NCBI GenBank assembly: GCA_034509425.1
Contig: JAVTVJ010001136.1
Location: 496,001-560,000 of the forward strand
Direction of reading: 5' to 3'
DNA: 64,000 nt
Origin: Eopsaltria australis
Lineage: Eukaryota; Chordata; Aves; Passeriformes; Petroicidae
The translations under genes were made by a program, and so were the position numbers. Positions 1-11,638 of the stretch are shown here, in pieces. The notes under the pieces were generated by a model. It did no database searches. It was given only the letters and a program-made list of their open reading frames with translations, and was not told the DNA's origin. How positions within the stretch are numbered: position 1 is the stretch's first letter; every line of letters starts with the position of its first letter.

Positions 1-284
1 ATAAAGAAAGAGGAACAACTCTTTTTCTCTTTACAGATCATTCAAGACAATGCAGCCAGCTGAATGCCCAACACTGTCAAGGAGGGAAAGCTACTGAAAA
101 ATAATGAACTCCTGGGAAGCTTTTAATTTCTAAATACATCACCCCCATATGTCTCAGCTTTCACACCAACGTGCTGGGTTTAATTATATCCACTTCTCCT
201 CCAGTGAGGGTTTGCAGGGTTTATCTTGTTAACTTTTGAACACCAGTCTGAAGATGGGAAGATTAATATGCAATAGTGTTGCTG

Positions 285-870
285 ACAGGTGTAACAAGCC
301 CACAATTTGTGGTTAGAAAATCCTTTTCAGTCCAAGAAAAGAGAATTGCATACCTTGGGTTGATGATGGAAACTTCTGTGGGGTAAAAGCTAATGGTGCA
401 CCTAAAGGGGTCTGGTGCAAGGCCCCAAAGAGAAGGAGAAATCAACAGACCCCGCTAAGAACAAAAGCAAAGCAGATTTTATTAGAGAGCTGCTGGTGAA
501 GCTGCTGGTGAAGTGATAGAAAATGTGCCACTTCTCTTGCAAGGCTGTAAGAGCCTTAAAATTCCCCCACCAGCCCTAGTTTATGCAAAGAATACAAAGA
601 GCTGTGAGGCTCCTGCTTCCCAAGGGTTATCTCCTCCCAGCTGATGCACTCACAGCTCAAGAAAACAGATCCCCAGTGAATAATGAGTTGCCTCTTATGT
701 GAGAGGAATGGAGCCATAACTCAGAGCTGACCATGGTGTGTTTATGCAGAGCCATGCTGAGGTCAGGATTTATTTCAGATCATGGCAGAAGCAGTCTATT
801 AGTCACCAGCACTTCATTCTTCGACAGCACAAAGTGATAATTCCCATAATTTAACAGCTTTGTTTTTCAA
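285..870 (-). mobile_element. LTR-like retroelement fragment
   Basis: On the minus strand this stretch has a polyadenylation signal in a typical LTR context: CTAATAAAATCTGCTTTGCT at about 468-487, then a T-rich region and a terminus that reads ...TTGTTACA near 285. On the plus strand this gives a TG...-type edge at 285. The right boundary is a guess, no target-site duplication could be matched, and the internal region is absent. It sits in the EXD3 intron left of exon f. Family not assigned. Confidence 0.35.
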
Positions 871-1005
871 TATCATTAATTAAACCCTGAAATTCCCCAG
901 GACAAATGACAGCAGAGATTCCTTGATGAACATGGAAGAAAACAAATTGACTTTGTCTGTTCTTTATCACTGAGGTAAGTTACAATCGGTTGCAATATCC
1001 CATAC

Positions 1006-1085
1006 CTGGGTCAGCGTTGAATCTCTCCAGGAGCCTGAAGACTAACTTGCTGAGCACCCTGCGGTTAAACTTTTCTGGTTTGTAC
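1006..1085 (-). CDS. EXD3: EXD3 exon f (last recognised exon before the left edge)
   Basis: An 80-nt exon: one base completing the split arginine codon, 26 codons beginning YKPEKFNRRVLSKLVFRLLE, and one base of the next codon. It follows the human EXD3 stretch that contains LEKLSPKALSRQVLRLQERY, with a two-to-three-residue length difference near its start. The acceptor is CTATCCAG| and the donor is CCCAG|GTATGG. The next exon (human segment CPNAAIQQ onward) was looked for between 1 and 1005 and not found, so it should lie outside the window. Confidence 0.85.
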
Positions 1086-1798
1086 CTGGATAGGCCTTGA
1101 TATGGTCTGTAACAACACCAGAAAGACACATCTGTGGCATCACCTAACAGCAGACATTTAACAGCAGAGGGATTGTGGTTTGCAGGAGGTTGGTAAGGAC
1201 AGGCCCCTGCCTTTCCCAAGGTACAGTGAAAAGCAAACAGCACAACCACACAAATTTCACTTGAAGCAAGTCCAGGGGCTCATTTTAAAGGAAGAGAAAG
1301 TGAGCAAGTCCTTTTCATTTCTTTTTCAGAGCTACACCATGACTCTGACTGTGCTGCTGGCTCTGAGTGACAGGAGTTATTCGAGTGAGAGGCAATTCAG
1401 AAGTGAAAACACACACCATGAGTTGATGAGCACAGGAAGGTTAACCACTTGCATCTCTTGTTTTTCTGCCACTTCATCACAGTGTTATCTTCCTGCCAAA
1501 CCTGTACAACCGATACTGAAAGTCACCCTTGTCTGCAGCAAAGCATGAGAGGCCGATTGCTCCAAGCTCTGTGGGAAGGTGTGACACTGCTCTGCTGCAG
1601 TACTCATACTCTCTGTCCTGCACACGTTTCATCTGCTGTCCTGGCAGGAATGCAGCATCTGTCAATAGCAAGGATTCCTCTGTCCTACAGGCTGGCATGT
1701 TGGAGAAGGCTCTGGCACAGCCACCAGAATTTTCCATTTTTCAGCCAAAAAGTCAATATACTGTGCTCCCTTACACTGGGACACAATCACAGACTCAT

Positions 1799-1863
1799 CC
1801 AGGGGACAGTCACACTGTGCTCTGATCACAGCCAGGGGACAGCCACACTGTGCTCTGGCTCAG
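1799..1863. repeat. 33-bp tandem duplication
   Basis: Two adjacent copies of a 33-bp unit beginning CCAGGGGACAG and ending CACTGTGCTCTG, with two or three differences. They lie in the intron between EXD3 exons e and f, about 20 bp beyond the exon e donor. Confidence 0.7.
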
Positions 1864-1881
1864 AATGACAAGTGTTTCTAC

Positions 1882-2021
1882 CTTGTGATGTCTCTGATAT
1901 TGAAGCTGGGGTCACACCAAACGTCCAGGGTCTGCAAGAGCTTCCTCTGGAGCTCGGGATATTCTGCCACATAATCTTCCACCAGGTTGGCTTTATCCTG
2001 GAGCAGCAGTGGGGTGCACAT
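1882..2021 (-). CDS. EXD3: EXD3 exon e
   Basis: A 140-nt exon that begins in phase 0 with MCTPLLLQDKANLVEDYVAE and ends in phase 2 with NIRDIT plus AG. The leading methionine is internal: human EXD3 has MSIPLLLQDK at the same place. Further shared positions are Y-V-A-x-[YF]-P-[ED]-LQR-[KR]-LL, the W-C pair and the [NF]-I-[RK]-D end. The acceptor is TCTCCCAG| and the donor is AAG|GTAGAA. The next exon supplies one base (G) to complete an arginine codon. Confidence 0.93.
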
Positions 2022-2437
2022 CTGGGAGAAGGAATCACATTAAAGCACCATGCCCTGCCTTGGATCCCCATGGAGCATGAGAGCAAGTCCCAACCCTGCC
2101 CCAGGCACCAGTGCTGCCTGCAGGAGTACTGTGACATTTGTAACACAAATATGAGCAAAGCTTCAGTGCAGCAAAGCACTGCTCTCTGCCTCAGTGATGA
2201 GCACAGCCAGGATTTGTTATAGCAGTGACTGCAGCCAGAAGAACTGGGCAGGAGGTGGAATGGGGGAGTAACAAAACACTCTGTGCCTAACCTGGATGTA
2301 CAGGTACATCAGCAACACAACAGGGAATGGAGTAAAGCCTCAGGTGAAAGGCAGCAGGATTTGGAAGGCCCTGATGGGTCTCCTGCTAACAAAAGGTGGA
2401 TCTGATGACAGAGGAGCCTGCAGAGGAAATGACTCAC

Positions 2438-2491
2438 CTTCTCTACATCTTGATCTGGCTGTAATTTCAGTTTAATACTCAATATGGCTGC
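2438..2491 (-). CDS. EXD3: EXD3 exon d (18-codon microexon-like exon)
   Basis: A short 54-nt exon, phase 0/0, reading AAILSIKLKLQPDQDVEK. It corresponds to the human segment AATLGATLKLQPELGVEK, which directly follows the sequence of exon c and precedes that of exon e. It is too short for an ORF search and was found from the homology gap between its neighbours. The acceptor is TTTTCCAG| and the donor is AAG|GTGAGT, a near-consensus site. Losing this exon would keep the frame, so exon skipping is possible, but nothing in the sequence shows that it occurs. Confidence 0.9.
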
Positions 2492-3987
2492 CTGGAAAAC
2501 ATGAAAAAAAATTGTGTATTTAGAAGAACCCTACAGCGGATAAATGGGCATTATTCCAAAGTGAAGTAAAAATGCTGTTACACACATTTTTAATGTGCTA
2601 ATTATTTTTGTTACATTGTCCAGCACAAATCCTGCAAACATTTGGCCACATTCATTCCACAAATAGACAAGAACACTCCTGGCAGAGCTGCATACCCTGA
2701 ATAGCAACAGCCCCTGGAGCAAAAATTAAAGATCCAAGTTGTTGGGCAGAATGAAAGTGAAGCAGTTGGACAAAACCAGATGGGATGAATATTTCCTATC
2801 AATGTCATGGTAAAAACACCTGCCCCACCTCACCTTTCCGTGCTAACCTTATCAGTCTCACTCTGCCTTTGAAGTTTCGTAAAATAGTTGCATTTTGTGA
2901 AAGCAACTCAAGATTTTAAACACCCTGAAATCAAAAGGTTACAGTTTCTCTAATTTCTGAGTCACTTCATACACCTGAGAGCACCAAGGTCAGCAGAGAC
3001 AGCAAGATGGGAAGAACTACATTTTTCCCTTTCATAGGGTTCTCGAATCTGTGATAAGCCAAGACCTGCCACGTTCACAAATTGCCTCCACATCAGGATC
3101 CTGTGGGAGCTGCTGGGATGAGCTGCAGGAACTCAGGCTCAGAAGAGCTGGTTCAGGCACCATCTGCTCTATCCCAGCTGCCTGAGCTGTCCCATCCAGG
3201 AATGGGTGAAGCTCCAACTGTGCTGCTTGGGAGGCACAGGCATAGACTGGGATTTACAGGAGGTGAGAATGTCTCATTTCTGTAGTGTGTGAGAACACCT
3301 GGATCCCAAATGCAGACTAAGTACTTCACGGGTGGCTTTAATATAGTGCCTTGTGCCAGTAACTGGGGCAATAACCTCTCCCTTACTCCAGACAACTATT
3401 CCACAAGTCAGAGGCAAAGAGCTGCTTCTTTCCTCTCACATTATCAGCTTAACAACACAGTGTTCAAGCTGAGTGATTATTCCCAAGTCGAAGGTTGCTG
3501 TTTTTGGTGTGGACATGAAGAAGGGGTTTGGGTCTCCTAAACTTTGGCAGCTGGTTTTGTTTGCCTCCCAGCTCCTCAGTTTGCTGAATTAAAAGAAATC
3601 ATTAAAAAAAGAGAAAAGATTTGCACCTCTCAAAGCCTTGTTTCACCATTTGATCTCATTAGTACCTCCCATTATATCCTTAGTTTTAACTGCAGCATCC
3701 AACAGCTCTCTAATGGCTTTTTGATGTTCAGATTAACCTAATTGTAGCACTGTTATCTACATGGCAGAGGTTTATCTCCAGCTGTCCTAACTGTACAGGT
3801 GACTTAATCAGATGAACATGCTTGGGATCAGCTTGGGTTTTCCTCTTTCACTGGGTGGATATTCCACCCTGTCCCAAAGGGTGCAGAACAACAGATGTTC
3901 ATTTGTCCAGAGTGGGAGCCCTCCCTTCCCTGCCCAGGGCTGGCAGACTCAGCTCCCCCACAGCAGCCCTGGAGGAAATCCAATCAC

Positions 3988-4165
3988 ACCGAGATTCATG
4001 GAATCATCACATCTGGAAAAGCCCTCTGAGATCACCAAATTCAACCATCAACCCCGCACCACCACAGTGTTCACTGCCAAACCACGTCTCCAAGTGCCAC
4101 ATCCATGTGTTTTTGGAACATCTCCAGGGATGGTGACTCTATTGCTCTGGGCAGCCTGACTGGTT
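3988..4165 (-). mobile_element. Old CR1 LINE fragment
   Basis: The sequence shows the reverse complement of the CR1 3' region: ATGGAATCATCACATCTGG, then AAAGCCCTCTGAGATCACC, 'TTCAACCATCAACC', 'CAAGTGCCACATCCA' and 'CAGGGATGGTGACTC'. This is the classic 'small-object' CR1 tail found across birds. It is diverged and lacks the young-type tail repeat, so it is an old insertion in minus orientation. Confidence 0.75.
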
Positions 4166-7100
4166 TACATAAACTCGTTTTTAACAGCAGTTTAACATCC
4201 TCCAGCTCAAGCAGGTACCAAGCAGGCAGGGCAGAGCCAGGGCAGACAGTGCTGCTGGCAGAGCCTCCCTGCAGCAGGGAACACTCTGGAGCAGGGCAGC
4301 TGCCTTGGCCATGCCTGGAGCTACACATGGAAGGAGAAGCAAGAGCTGGGCCCTGGAAACAGGCACCAGGTCGGATCAGGGTGCAGCTCCAGGGGCTGGG
4401 CTGATCGGGAGGCCAGCACAGATAACATCAGCCTGTTTACAATGGGAATAGTAAGAGAAGAGATATGAGTAACTGTAATAAAGATGAAAGTGCTTGGCAG
4501 CTGTGTCTGTGGTCTCAACTTCGAGCTATTTTAAGATTTTGTTTTGTTATTATCGTGTTTTGAATTGTTTCACTCCACAAACAAGTTTTGTATAAAACGA
4601 CCCTATTTTTACCAGTCTGTTTACAGCTGATAAGATCTCCAGCAAAGCAACACCTCATTCGCAGGCTCATTTTGACTCAGAAAACAAACACTTTAATGAG
4701 GCCAGGCAGGCTTTAACTGAACGGGTGAGAAACCCCCTCCCCACCCAGAGCCAGCACTGCCCATGGAAGGGAGGCAGGGAAGCTGGGATGCGGCAATCCC
4801 CTTGATCCAGCTGCAGATGCTCGGGCTGGACCAGCAGGGCTGCATGAATCCGGACCAGTGGGCACCCCCAGACTTCACCAGCTGAGCAGTGAGAGCCAAA
4901 ACCCGGGGCAGGATGCAGAAACCTGGGGAAGCTCTGGGATGCTGACACCTATCAGGGCCCACTCAAACACCAAAGAGAATGTTATTGTCATGGCTAGTGG
5001 CACAAGGAGCCTTTGCACAAAAATACATTTCATCAACAGAGAGTTTCTAGAGTAATCTAATAACAACAATAATTAGCATTACTGCAGCACATAGCAGTGT
5101 TCAACCTGTACTGAACCCCCCAAGTGACAACAAATATGGGGGAGGCTGGTCCCTCTTTTGCCTTGAGCCCCCAAGTGTACATGGGAGAGGGATGTGATGA
5201 ACACACTGCTTAGTGCAGGAGAAAAGCTGATGGCCACTGCCTGATCCAAATCCCATCCAAGTTTCTGAGTCTCCTCATCCTCGGGGAGCTTTGGGCCATT
5301 CTTTGACTTAATGATGGTAAATGCAAAAAGCCTTATCTGGACATTTTGTAATAGTTTTGTCTCCCAAGGATAAATACCTAAAATATAGCAGAGGGCTGGT
5401 TGAGGCTGGGGCAGAATCCAAAGCTGAATTCCACCTAAGCCATGTGTAGGTGCACTGACCACAGGATGGGGGAAGTTTCCCAAAGCTGACATGTTCAGGC
5501 CCAGCCTGGAGCAGCAGGACACTGCTGCAGTCACACGAATGCAGCCCACAGGTCTGGGAAAGTGGGGAGTGCTGTGGAGCAAGCACAGCTCAGACACCCT
5601 CCACCAATACCTGCTCCTCTCAGCTTGTTTTGAATGCAGCTGGCTCTGTCTCATTGAAAAATGACTTTTCTTTCCATGTACAGTACGAGGTGCAGGAAGC
5701 CACACGAGATCTTAATCTGCAAGGGCATGTGCACTTGGGTGGTGTCTGCACTGACAATCTCTGCAGTTTTCCCACGGTGGGGTTTGCAGCAGAGGAATAA
5801 CCTCGTGCAGGAGAGTCCTGGAGTGCTGGAGTGCTGGGGCAGGACGGACACCAGGGGTTCCTAATGACTCCTGCTCTTGGCTCTGCTGCAAGTGAATGGG
5901 GACAGCACAAACACAGATATGTCTGTACCTGACTTGGTGCACTATTTCTGAACACACGGTGAAGGAATTGCTGAAAACCCAAAGAATAAACCAAACAACA
6001 GGAAGAGACTCTGCAGAGGAGGAACCAACGTCAGTCCCAAGGAAACCATAGTGATCAAAGCCTGGATAATGGCAGAAATAATTGAGTAGAAGGCACACCA
6101 GGTATTAACCATTGGGCACATCTGTTTTGTGTTTTGGAATCACTCATTTCAAACTCGAGGCTAATCAGCTTTGCTGAGCTCTCAGAGTGCATCAGTGCAC
6201 TCTGGATGCTCTCAGAGTGGATCAGTGCTCAGTGGATGACATCAGGTTCGATGGCTGATTGCTTCATGCTCCAAAGGCACTCCCTACACACAGCTGGCTC
6301 TGGGAAGCTCTGCAGAAACCAGGAGACATCACATTCCCCAGGTCCTCACTCAGGAGGCCAGGAAGGAGTGAGACCATCAACATGGAGCAGTGACAGGTTA
6401 TTCCCAGGTAGAGAATTCGAGGTAGAGGGAGAGGAGGACAAGTCTGGGTTGGAATATGCACAGGTGAGGGGAAGAGGGAACTGAAGCCAGCCTTCTGTGA
6501 TTTGTGCCCCTCAGGTCACTCAGCAGTTTTAGATGGGGTTTAACAGCTTGGCTCATTCTCTGAGCACTGCCCACCTCCACCAGCCCCAGACTCTGCACAG
6601 CTGGATCTGCTGCACATCCCCAGGGCTGTCCCAGAGCCCAGAAATGCTGGCAGGAGGAGCACAACTCCACCATGTCATTTGTGAATCCCAGCAATGCTGA
6701 AGCTCCTTCCCCAGCACTCCCTAGGCACAGAGGTGGCTCTGGGAAGGGCAGCAGTGGCCCATGGCCCGTGGCCACCACGTGCTACCACAGCTGTCCTTTA
6801 GCAGCAGGGTACGTTCAGAGGAAAAAGGGGTGCACACTAAAACATCATCATCTTTACGTGAGAAGCAACTGCTGCAACATTTTCCTTGGGCTTCTTAGCC
6901 AATATAATTCTTAATTTAAAAGGAAAAAGGAAATACAAATGCACACATTTGTGCAGTGAGAGCTGAACAAGCCTTTGTATAATTAAGGTGGAGAATGGAG
7001 TTAAGAAGCAATATTAGAGACATTTTCCCTGGCCTGAGAACAGCTCAGAAAAAGCCAGAGTGAAGAAATCCAAAATGTGGTTATCCATTAATGTGCTCAG

Positions 7101-7859
7101 TCAGTGCTAACACTGATCTCTCCTGAGAGATCTGCAAAGATACACCGTGTGTAGCCCAGCACCATGGATGAAGGAGGGCTCCAAGCACCAACACCCACGA
7201 CTCTGCTCAGAACATTCCTGCACTGAAACTGAAGGTCATGGTGGGGATTGAACTGTCCATTTTTACACTTCTGAGTATTTGTGCTCCTTTAAGTTTAACT
7301 CTGGTCAACCACCCTTTCTGTTATGTCTGTAGTAGTACTGCTGACAAAAACTTGCAATTCGGTGTCTATACAGCTGTTTTTTCTGTGGACTTCAACGTAT
7401 TTTATGTCAAATTTTAACTGAACTCTACCAGATAACCCAAATTATCTTAATTAAAAGAGCAAACATGAACCTAATTTAACATATGAGCCTTGATTATTTC
7501 TAGAAATCGATGGATAAAATGTTAGAAGCAAAAATATGCTCTGCTTTTCAAAACACAGAAATCTGAATGGACAGCAACTGAAAATCCTGTTAAAAATAAA
7601 ATACCACTGGCTTCATCCAATATTCTTGTTTAAGAACCAAAGTGATGAAGGGGAGAGAAACTGCGAATCACTGACACAGAGGCTGGAGTGGGAGGTCTCT
7701 CAGGCCTAGGAATATTTCTGGTTGTCAGAGGCTAAAAAGATTATTTATTGTTTCCTTCCTAAACCCAGTTCCAGTGCCACCTGTTCAGAATTTACTATAA
7801 AGCTGTTAAACAAGACGAGAACTTTGATGCTGACTGTGAAAACAAGTTTCACTGTATCT

Positions 7860-8290
7860 GACCCGAGCAGCACTCACTGCTGATCCAGAAGCAAAGGAAT
7901 TTGATTTTTTTCTTTAAGCACAGCTATCTTTTTACCTTTATAAGCTGTTTAAAAAATGTAAATAAAATAACTCAGTGGACAATAGAGGGCATTCATCCCC
8001 CAGAAAGACAGCCGCCACCCTTAGACATGAAATATCGCAGCACATTAAGTCATGAGACCCCGCTAATCAAAGCTGACAGGGCCCTGAATGTGATTTCTGC
8101 TGAGACTTAGCGATATCATGGGGCACTGAAGCATGCACAGCCTGCCAGACTGCCCCTGTTCATGTGACAATGGCTTTTATTCCCCAAAGGGGCCTGCGAG
8201 TGACAAGAGTCCCCTTTGTCTCGGGGCTCCCGCATTCGCAGTGCAAGAGAGGTTCATTCAAGCAGCCCCAGACACTCTTTGAAAGGCTGA
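7860..8290. promoter_or_regulatory. Candidate conserved non-coding element
   Basis: A repeat-free block with no sustained ORF but dense transcription-factor-like words: TTTATAAGCTG, GCTAATCAAAGCTGACAG (a homeodomain CTAATC core, a TCF/LEF-like ATCAAAG and a TALE/Meis TGACAG within 18 bp), TTCATTCAAGCAG and CCCCAAAGGGGCC. Its texture differs from the surrounding intron and resembles developmental enhancers. No conservation test was possible; this is inference from composition only. Confidence 0.35.
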
Positions 8291-8436
8291 AGTGTAACAT
8301 AAGATGACCATGAAACACTAGCTTGCCTTCTGCCTACCCCTCATTCTTCTCCAGCACAGCCTGGCCTATTCAGGGCCTCTCGCAGCCCCGCTCGCGCTGC
8401 ATTACCCCCGGTCTACTGAATCCCAGCATTGTCCTG

Positions 8437-8660
8437 CCAGCACCACTGTCCTTCCGACACCAAAAACAGTGTCCCTCCCACACCAAAAACAGTGTTCCTT
8501 CCTTCCTTCCTTCCTTCCTTCCTTCCTTCCTTCCTTCCTTCCTTCCTTCCTTCCTTCCTTCCTTCCTTCCTTCCTTCCTTCCTTCCCACACCAAAATCAC
8601 TGAGTGTCCCTCCTTCCCATATCAAAAACACCCAGTGTCCTTCCTTCCCACACCAACTCC
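8437..8660. repeat. (TTCC)n microsatellite nested in a minisatellite
   Basis: About 23 uninterrupted TTCC units run from 8495 to 8587. On both sides are degenerate copies of a longer unit of the form CCACACCAAAAACAGTGTCC (8456, 8479, 8585, 8615 and 8645 approximately), each ending in TCC or TTCC. The tetranucleotide run appears to have expanded from the tail of one minisatellite copy. ORFs through it (Leu-Pro-Ser-Phe or Arg-Lys-Glu-Gly repeats) are artefacts. The complementary GGAA run resembles the ETS-binding GGAA microsatellites known in mammals. Confidence 0.95.
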
Positions 8661-9387
8661 ACCCCTCACCCTTCCCACCCCCGATTCTCCCGGCAGCACT
8701 GCTGGGCTCTGGCACCTCTGGCACAGCCCAGGCCAAGGGTGCCATGGAGCCATGCCTGGTTTCAGAGGGGTTCTGGGGAGGGGACAAAGCTGCTGTGCTC
8801 CACTGGAACTCCCTGAGTGGGAATGCTGAACCCTCCCCTCTCCCCATGCCATGGGGACCATGACCAGCAGAGCTGGGGCTCCTCGCCCTGCTCAGAGCTC
8901 TCACTGCTCCTCCAGCAGCTGCCTGCTCCCCTCACAAAAGAAAGATAAAACGCCAGAGAGCCCAGACACCTCAGAACCCAGTCCCACGTGCCTGCTTTCC
9001 CTCAGCTCCCAGCGTGTGCCTGTTTCTCTGATCCTGGGAGCACAGTGCCATCCGCTGGCGCTGCTCCCCTGCAGGTGCCTCCCCAGCACAGCCCGTGATG
9101 CTGAACTACAACTGTCACCTGCACCCGTGCCCAGTCCCCTCCATGTGCCCTGTGCCAGCACTGCCCCGAGCCCCGGGCTCAGCCTCCCCCAAATCCAGGC
9201 CTAAGGGAGGGCCAGAGGTGCTTCAGGAACAAACAAACAACTGCCACAGCCATCCCCACGGAGCTCTGGGATTTCCAAAGGGAACTTTCTCCAAAACTTC
9301 CATGAGGAAAAGGAGCCTTAACTCTCAGGGCAGAGGACACTCATGGTTTGCACACCACAGACAAAGGGAGTAACCTGCTCTAGAATA

Positions 9388-9560
9388 AACCACAGAATTC
9401 CAGACTACTTTCGCTTGGAAGGGACCTGAAAGCCCATCCAATTCCACCCCCTGCCACAGGCAGGGACATCTTCCACTATCCCAGGCTGCTCCAATCCCCA
9501 TCCAACCTGGCCTGGAATAATTCCAGGGATGGGAAAACCCTGCTAGAGATGCTCCAGTGC
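9388..9560 (-). mobile_element. CR1 LINE 3' fragment
   Basis: Reverse-complement CR1 tail: ACAGAATTCCAGACTAC, TGGAAGGGACCTGAAAGCCC, 'CCACCCCCTGCC..GGCAGGGACATCTTCCACTATCCCAGG' type words, then the diverged body. Minus orientation, moderately diverged. Lies within the EXD3 intron. Confidence 0.85.
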
Positions 9561-10121
9561 TGTAGAACAGGGTAAAGCACAGCAGATCCTGGGTCTGGTA
9601 AACTCCTGCCAGACACAAATACAGGAGGCGTTACACATTTGGAGTATGAGCCTCAGTGGCAGAGAGGCTTCAAAACGCCTCCAACTGAGACCTGAGGCTG
9701 GGGCAATCACATGGGACCAGTGAGGTTTTCCAAGCCCTCTGGCTGCAGGTGGGCTGGAGATAGCACAGCAGATCTATGACCAAGGACTAAAATCCCTTCT
9801 TTTCTTGCTAAGGACAAGGAAAACAAAAAAGAACACAACCATCCCCTTAAATTCTCCAAATTAAAGCCTCTTAGCCTATTACTTTCAAAGGCCAGCAAAG
9901 CAGTGGAGAGAGGATTCCCTGGCTTTCTGTCCCCAGCCAGCAGAAAAGCCACGGTTGAGCCTAGCCTGCTCATGAACATGGGAAGAGCACGTCAAGCTGC
10001 AGCATTCACAGCGTGCAGCTGCTGGGATGAAACTGAATTCACATTGAAATGCATCCAAAAATAAAGGACGGACATTCACAGAGAGCTGGCAAGGTAAATT
10101 TATTTGAAAGACATGACCCAC

Positions 10122-10289
10122 CTCTTTGTAATCGCCCTGGAGATAAAGATGACTGACATGCTCAAGCAAACAGTTCCGGTCCGCTGTGTGGAGCTGGTAA
10201 ATGCTAATCAGGGGGTCAAGCAGATTAGCTGGGCACTGGGAGAGCATTCCAAGCACACGGGCCTGCAGCTTCTTCAGCTTGGTGCCAGA
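10122..10289 (-). CDS. EXD3: EXD3 exon c, N-terminal helical domain
   Basis: A 168-nt phase 0/0 exon of 56 codons. It starts SGTKLKKLQARVLGMLSQCP and ends LYLQGDYKE. It matches human EXD3 along its length, with the best agreement at LKxLQAR, PLxSIxQLxxADRxCLLxHVxxL and the final G-x-[YF]-[KR]-E. The acceptor is TTTTTTGAAG| and the donor is GAG|GTGGGT. The open frame extends into both introns by chance, so a naive ORF caller gives 142 codons here. The exon is followed in the transcript, after a 7.6-kb intron, by the short exon at 2438-2491. Confidence 0.93.
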
Positions 10290-11470
10290 CTTCAAAAAAC
10301 AACCAGAAAACAATCAAACACAGGTTTGGTAAAGATGGCTGCAGTTCAACGGCGGCTGAAAATGCAGCTTGTTTAAACAGAGCAGGCAAATTCCTCTGGA
10401 AGGGATTCTCCCATTTCCCCACAGAGTCTGCAAGCAGAAATCAGAACAATATGATACACTTTTTTTTTTCACAGTGTCCACTTTAAGAACACGAAATGTT
10501 TGTAGGGTAATTCTGGAGAAGGGATAGGGCCTTGTGCAAAAGTAAAATCTGACACTGGAGAAATGCCCTCCTGTGCTAACAGAGCTCTTCAGAAATTCTC
10601 CCCTCTAGTTCCCAGCAGAGAATCTCTGAATTCACCGACTCCCCTCCAGGGAGATCTCACCTACCAGGCATAAGAATTCCATTTTCATTCCCAGGCTTGC
10701 TGCTGGGTACATGATGGGTAGGGAAAGCAAAAGCACTATCAAAAGATGCACAGACACAGGTATCAATCCTTGTGTTCCCACATGGTTATTCACTCACAAC
10801 ACAGGAATTTCAGTGCCAGTAGCACTTCCCTGCACTTTGCAGATCCTCAAAGTTGGATCTTTGGCAGAGCTCAACATCCAACCAGAGCCACTGGGAAAAA
10901 TTGGAAAGGAAGCAACACAAATATAAAAGTATCCTGCAGTTCACAGCAAAAAGCTTACGGAAAAGAGAAAATCTCAGTAGGCCAGAATATCTGAAGGCAG
11001 AAAGAATGGTAAACATTGGGACATATAATCTGATGACCCAGACTTACAGAACTAATCATTCAGCTGCTGAAAAGGCAGGCTGCTCCCATTTTCTGCATTC
11101 CCACCATATGGCAGGAATTAAGCAATCCTACAGTACCTGGCTTCTATTTGCAGAGCTGGAAGAACACACAGAGCAGATTTCTGAAACTGGGTTTCTCCTG
11201 ACAGCAGGGATGTGGGCTCCAGTGGGAGAGCCTCCAGCCTGGAAAGGCTGCAAGAGCAACTCTCCATCAAAGTGATTTGCTCCAGAGAGATGGAGGGGAA
11301 ACAGCTCTGGCAACACAACTCCCAAAAGCTTCACACCTTGTCACATTCTGTATAAAGACTACAGAGAAACTGCTGGAGTTTGGAATAAAGTGAAACTGAG
11401 ATACTTGAGGAACATCAAAATCAATTGCTCTCTCCTCTCTTCCAGCTCTCTTGCTCTCTCTTTTTCTAAC
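10290..11470. other. EXD3 intron between exons b and c
   Basis: About 1.2 kb of unique sequence between two supported exons. I see no repeat, RNA gene or further exon in it; the plus-strand ORFs here lack any recognisable protein signature. Confidence 0.75.
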
Positions 11471-11638
11471 CTGTGGGACAGCAGGATGCTCTTTTATCCA
11501 AAGCTGCAGCTCCGTGGTGATGCAATACCCCAGGGAATGCCCTTTCCCCTTCCAGTCACTGCTGCTCTCCAGCATGGCCAGGAGTGCTGCCAAAGGCTCC
11601 TCCAGTCTGGCAAAGCCCCGCCTGATTTCTTCCTTGAG
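11471..11638 (-). CDS. EXD3: EXD3 exon b, N-terminal helical domain
   Basis: A 168-nt exon of 56 codons, phase 0 at both ends. It begins LKEEIRRGFARLEEPLAALL and ends with IKEHPAVPQ. It aligns with the human EXD3 segment LREEAWRGF...LDDPLAGLLDMLES, including the R-G-F and P-L-A-x-L-L positions, then a conserved tryptophan (QLWIKE against QCWLQA). The acceptor is a T-rich tract ending GGCAG; the donor CAG|GTTAGA is acceptable but weaker than its neighbours. The exon has the same length as the next one, consistent with a regular alpha-helical repeat architecture; that last point is inference. A longer frame running into the flanking introns is not supported, because the homology stops at these splice sites. 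Confidence 0.9.

Larger units (their letters stand above)
2492..10121. other. EXD3 intron between exons c and d (7.6 kb)
   Basis: This long intron has no exon that I can support. It contains an old CR1 fragment near 4 kb, a hairpin at 6183, a conserved-looking block at 7860-8290, the (TTCC)n array at 8.5 kb and a CR1 fragment at 9.4 kb, each listed separately. The rest is ordinary unique sequence. The GC-rich part at 8.7-9.2 kb shows long chance ORFs on both strands. Confidence 0.8.

Noticed and set aside
8323..8904. ORFs of 140-170 codons with Leu-Pro-Ser-Phe or Arg-Lys-Glu-Gly repeats
   Set aside because: They are the (TTCC)n microsatellite read as protein.
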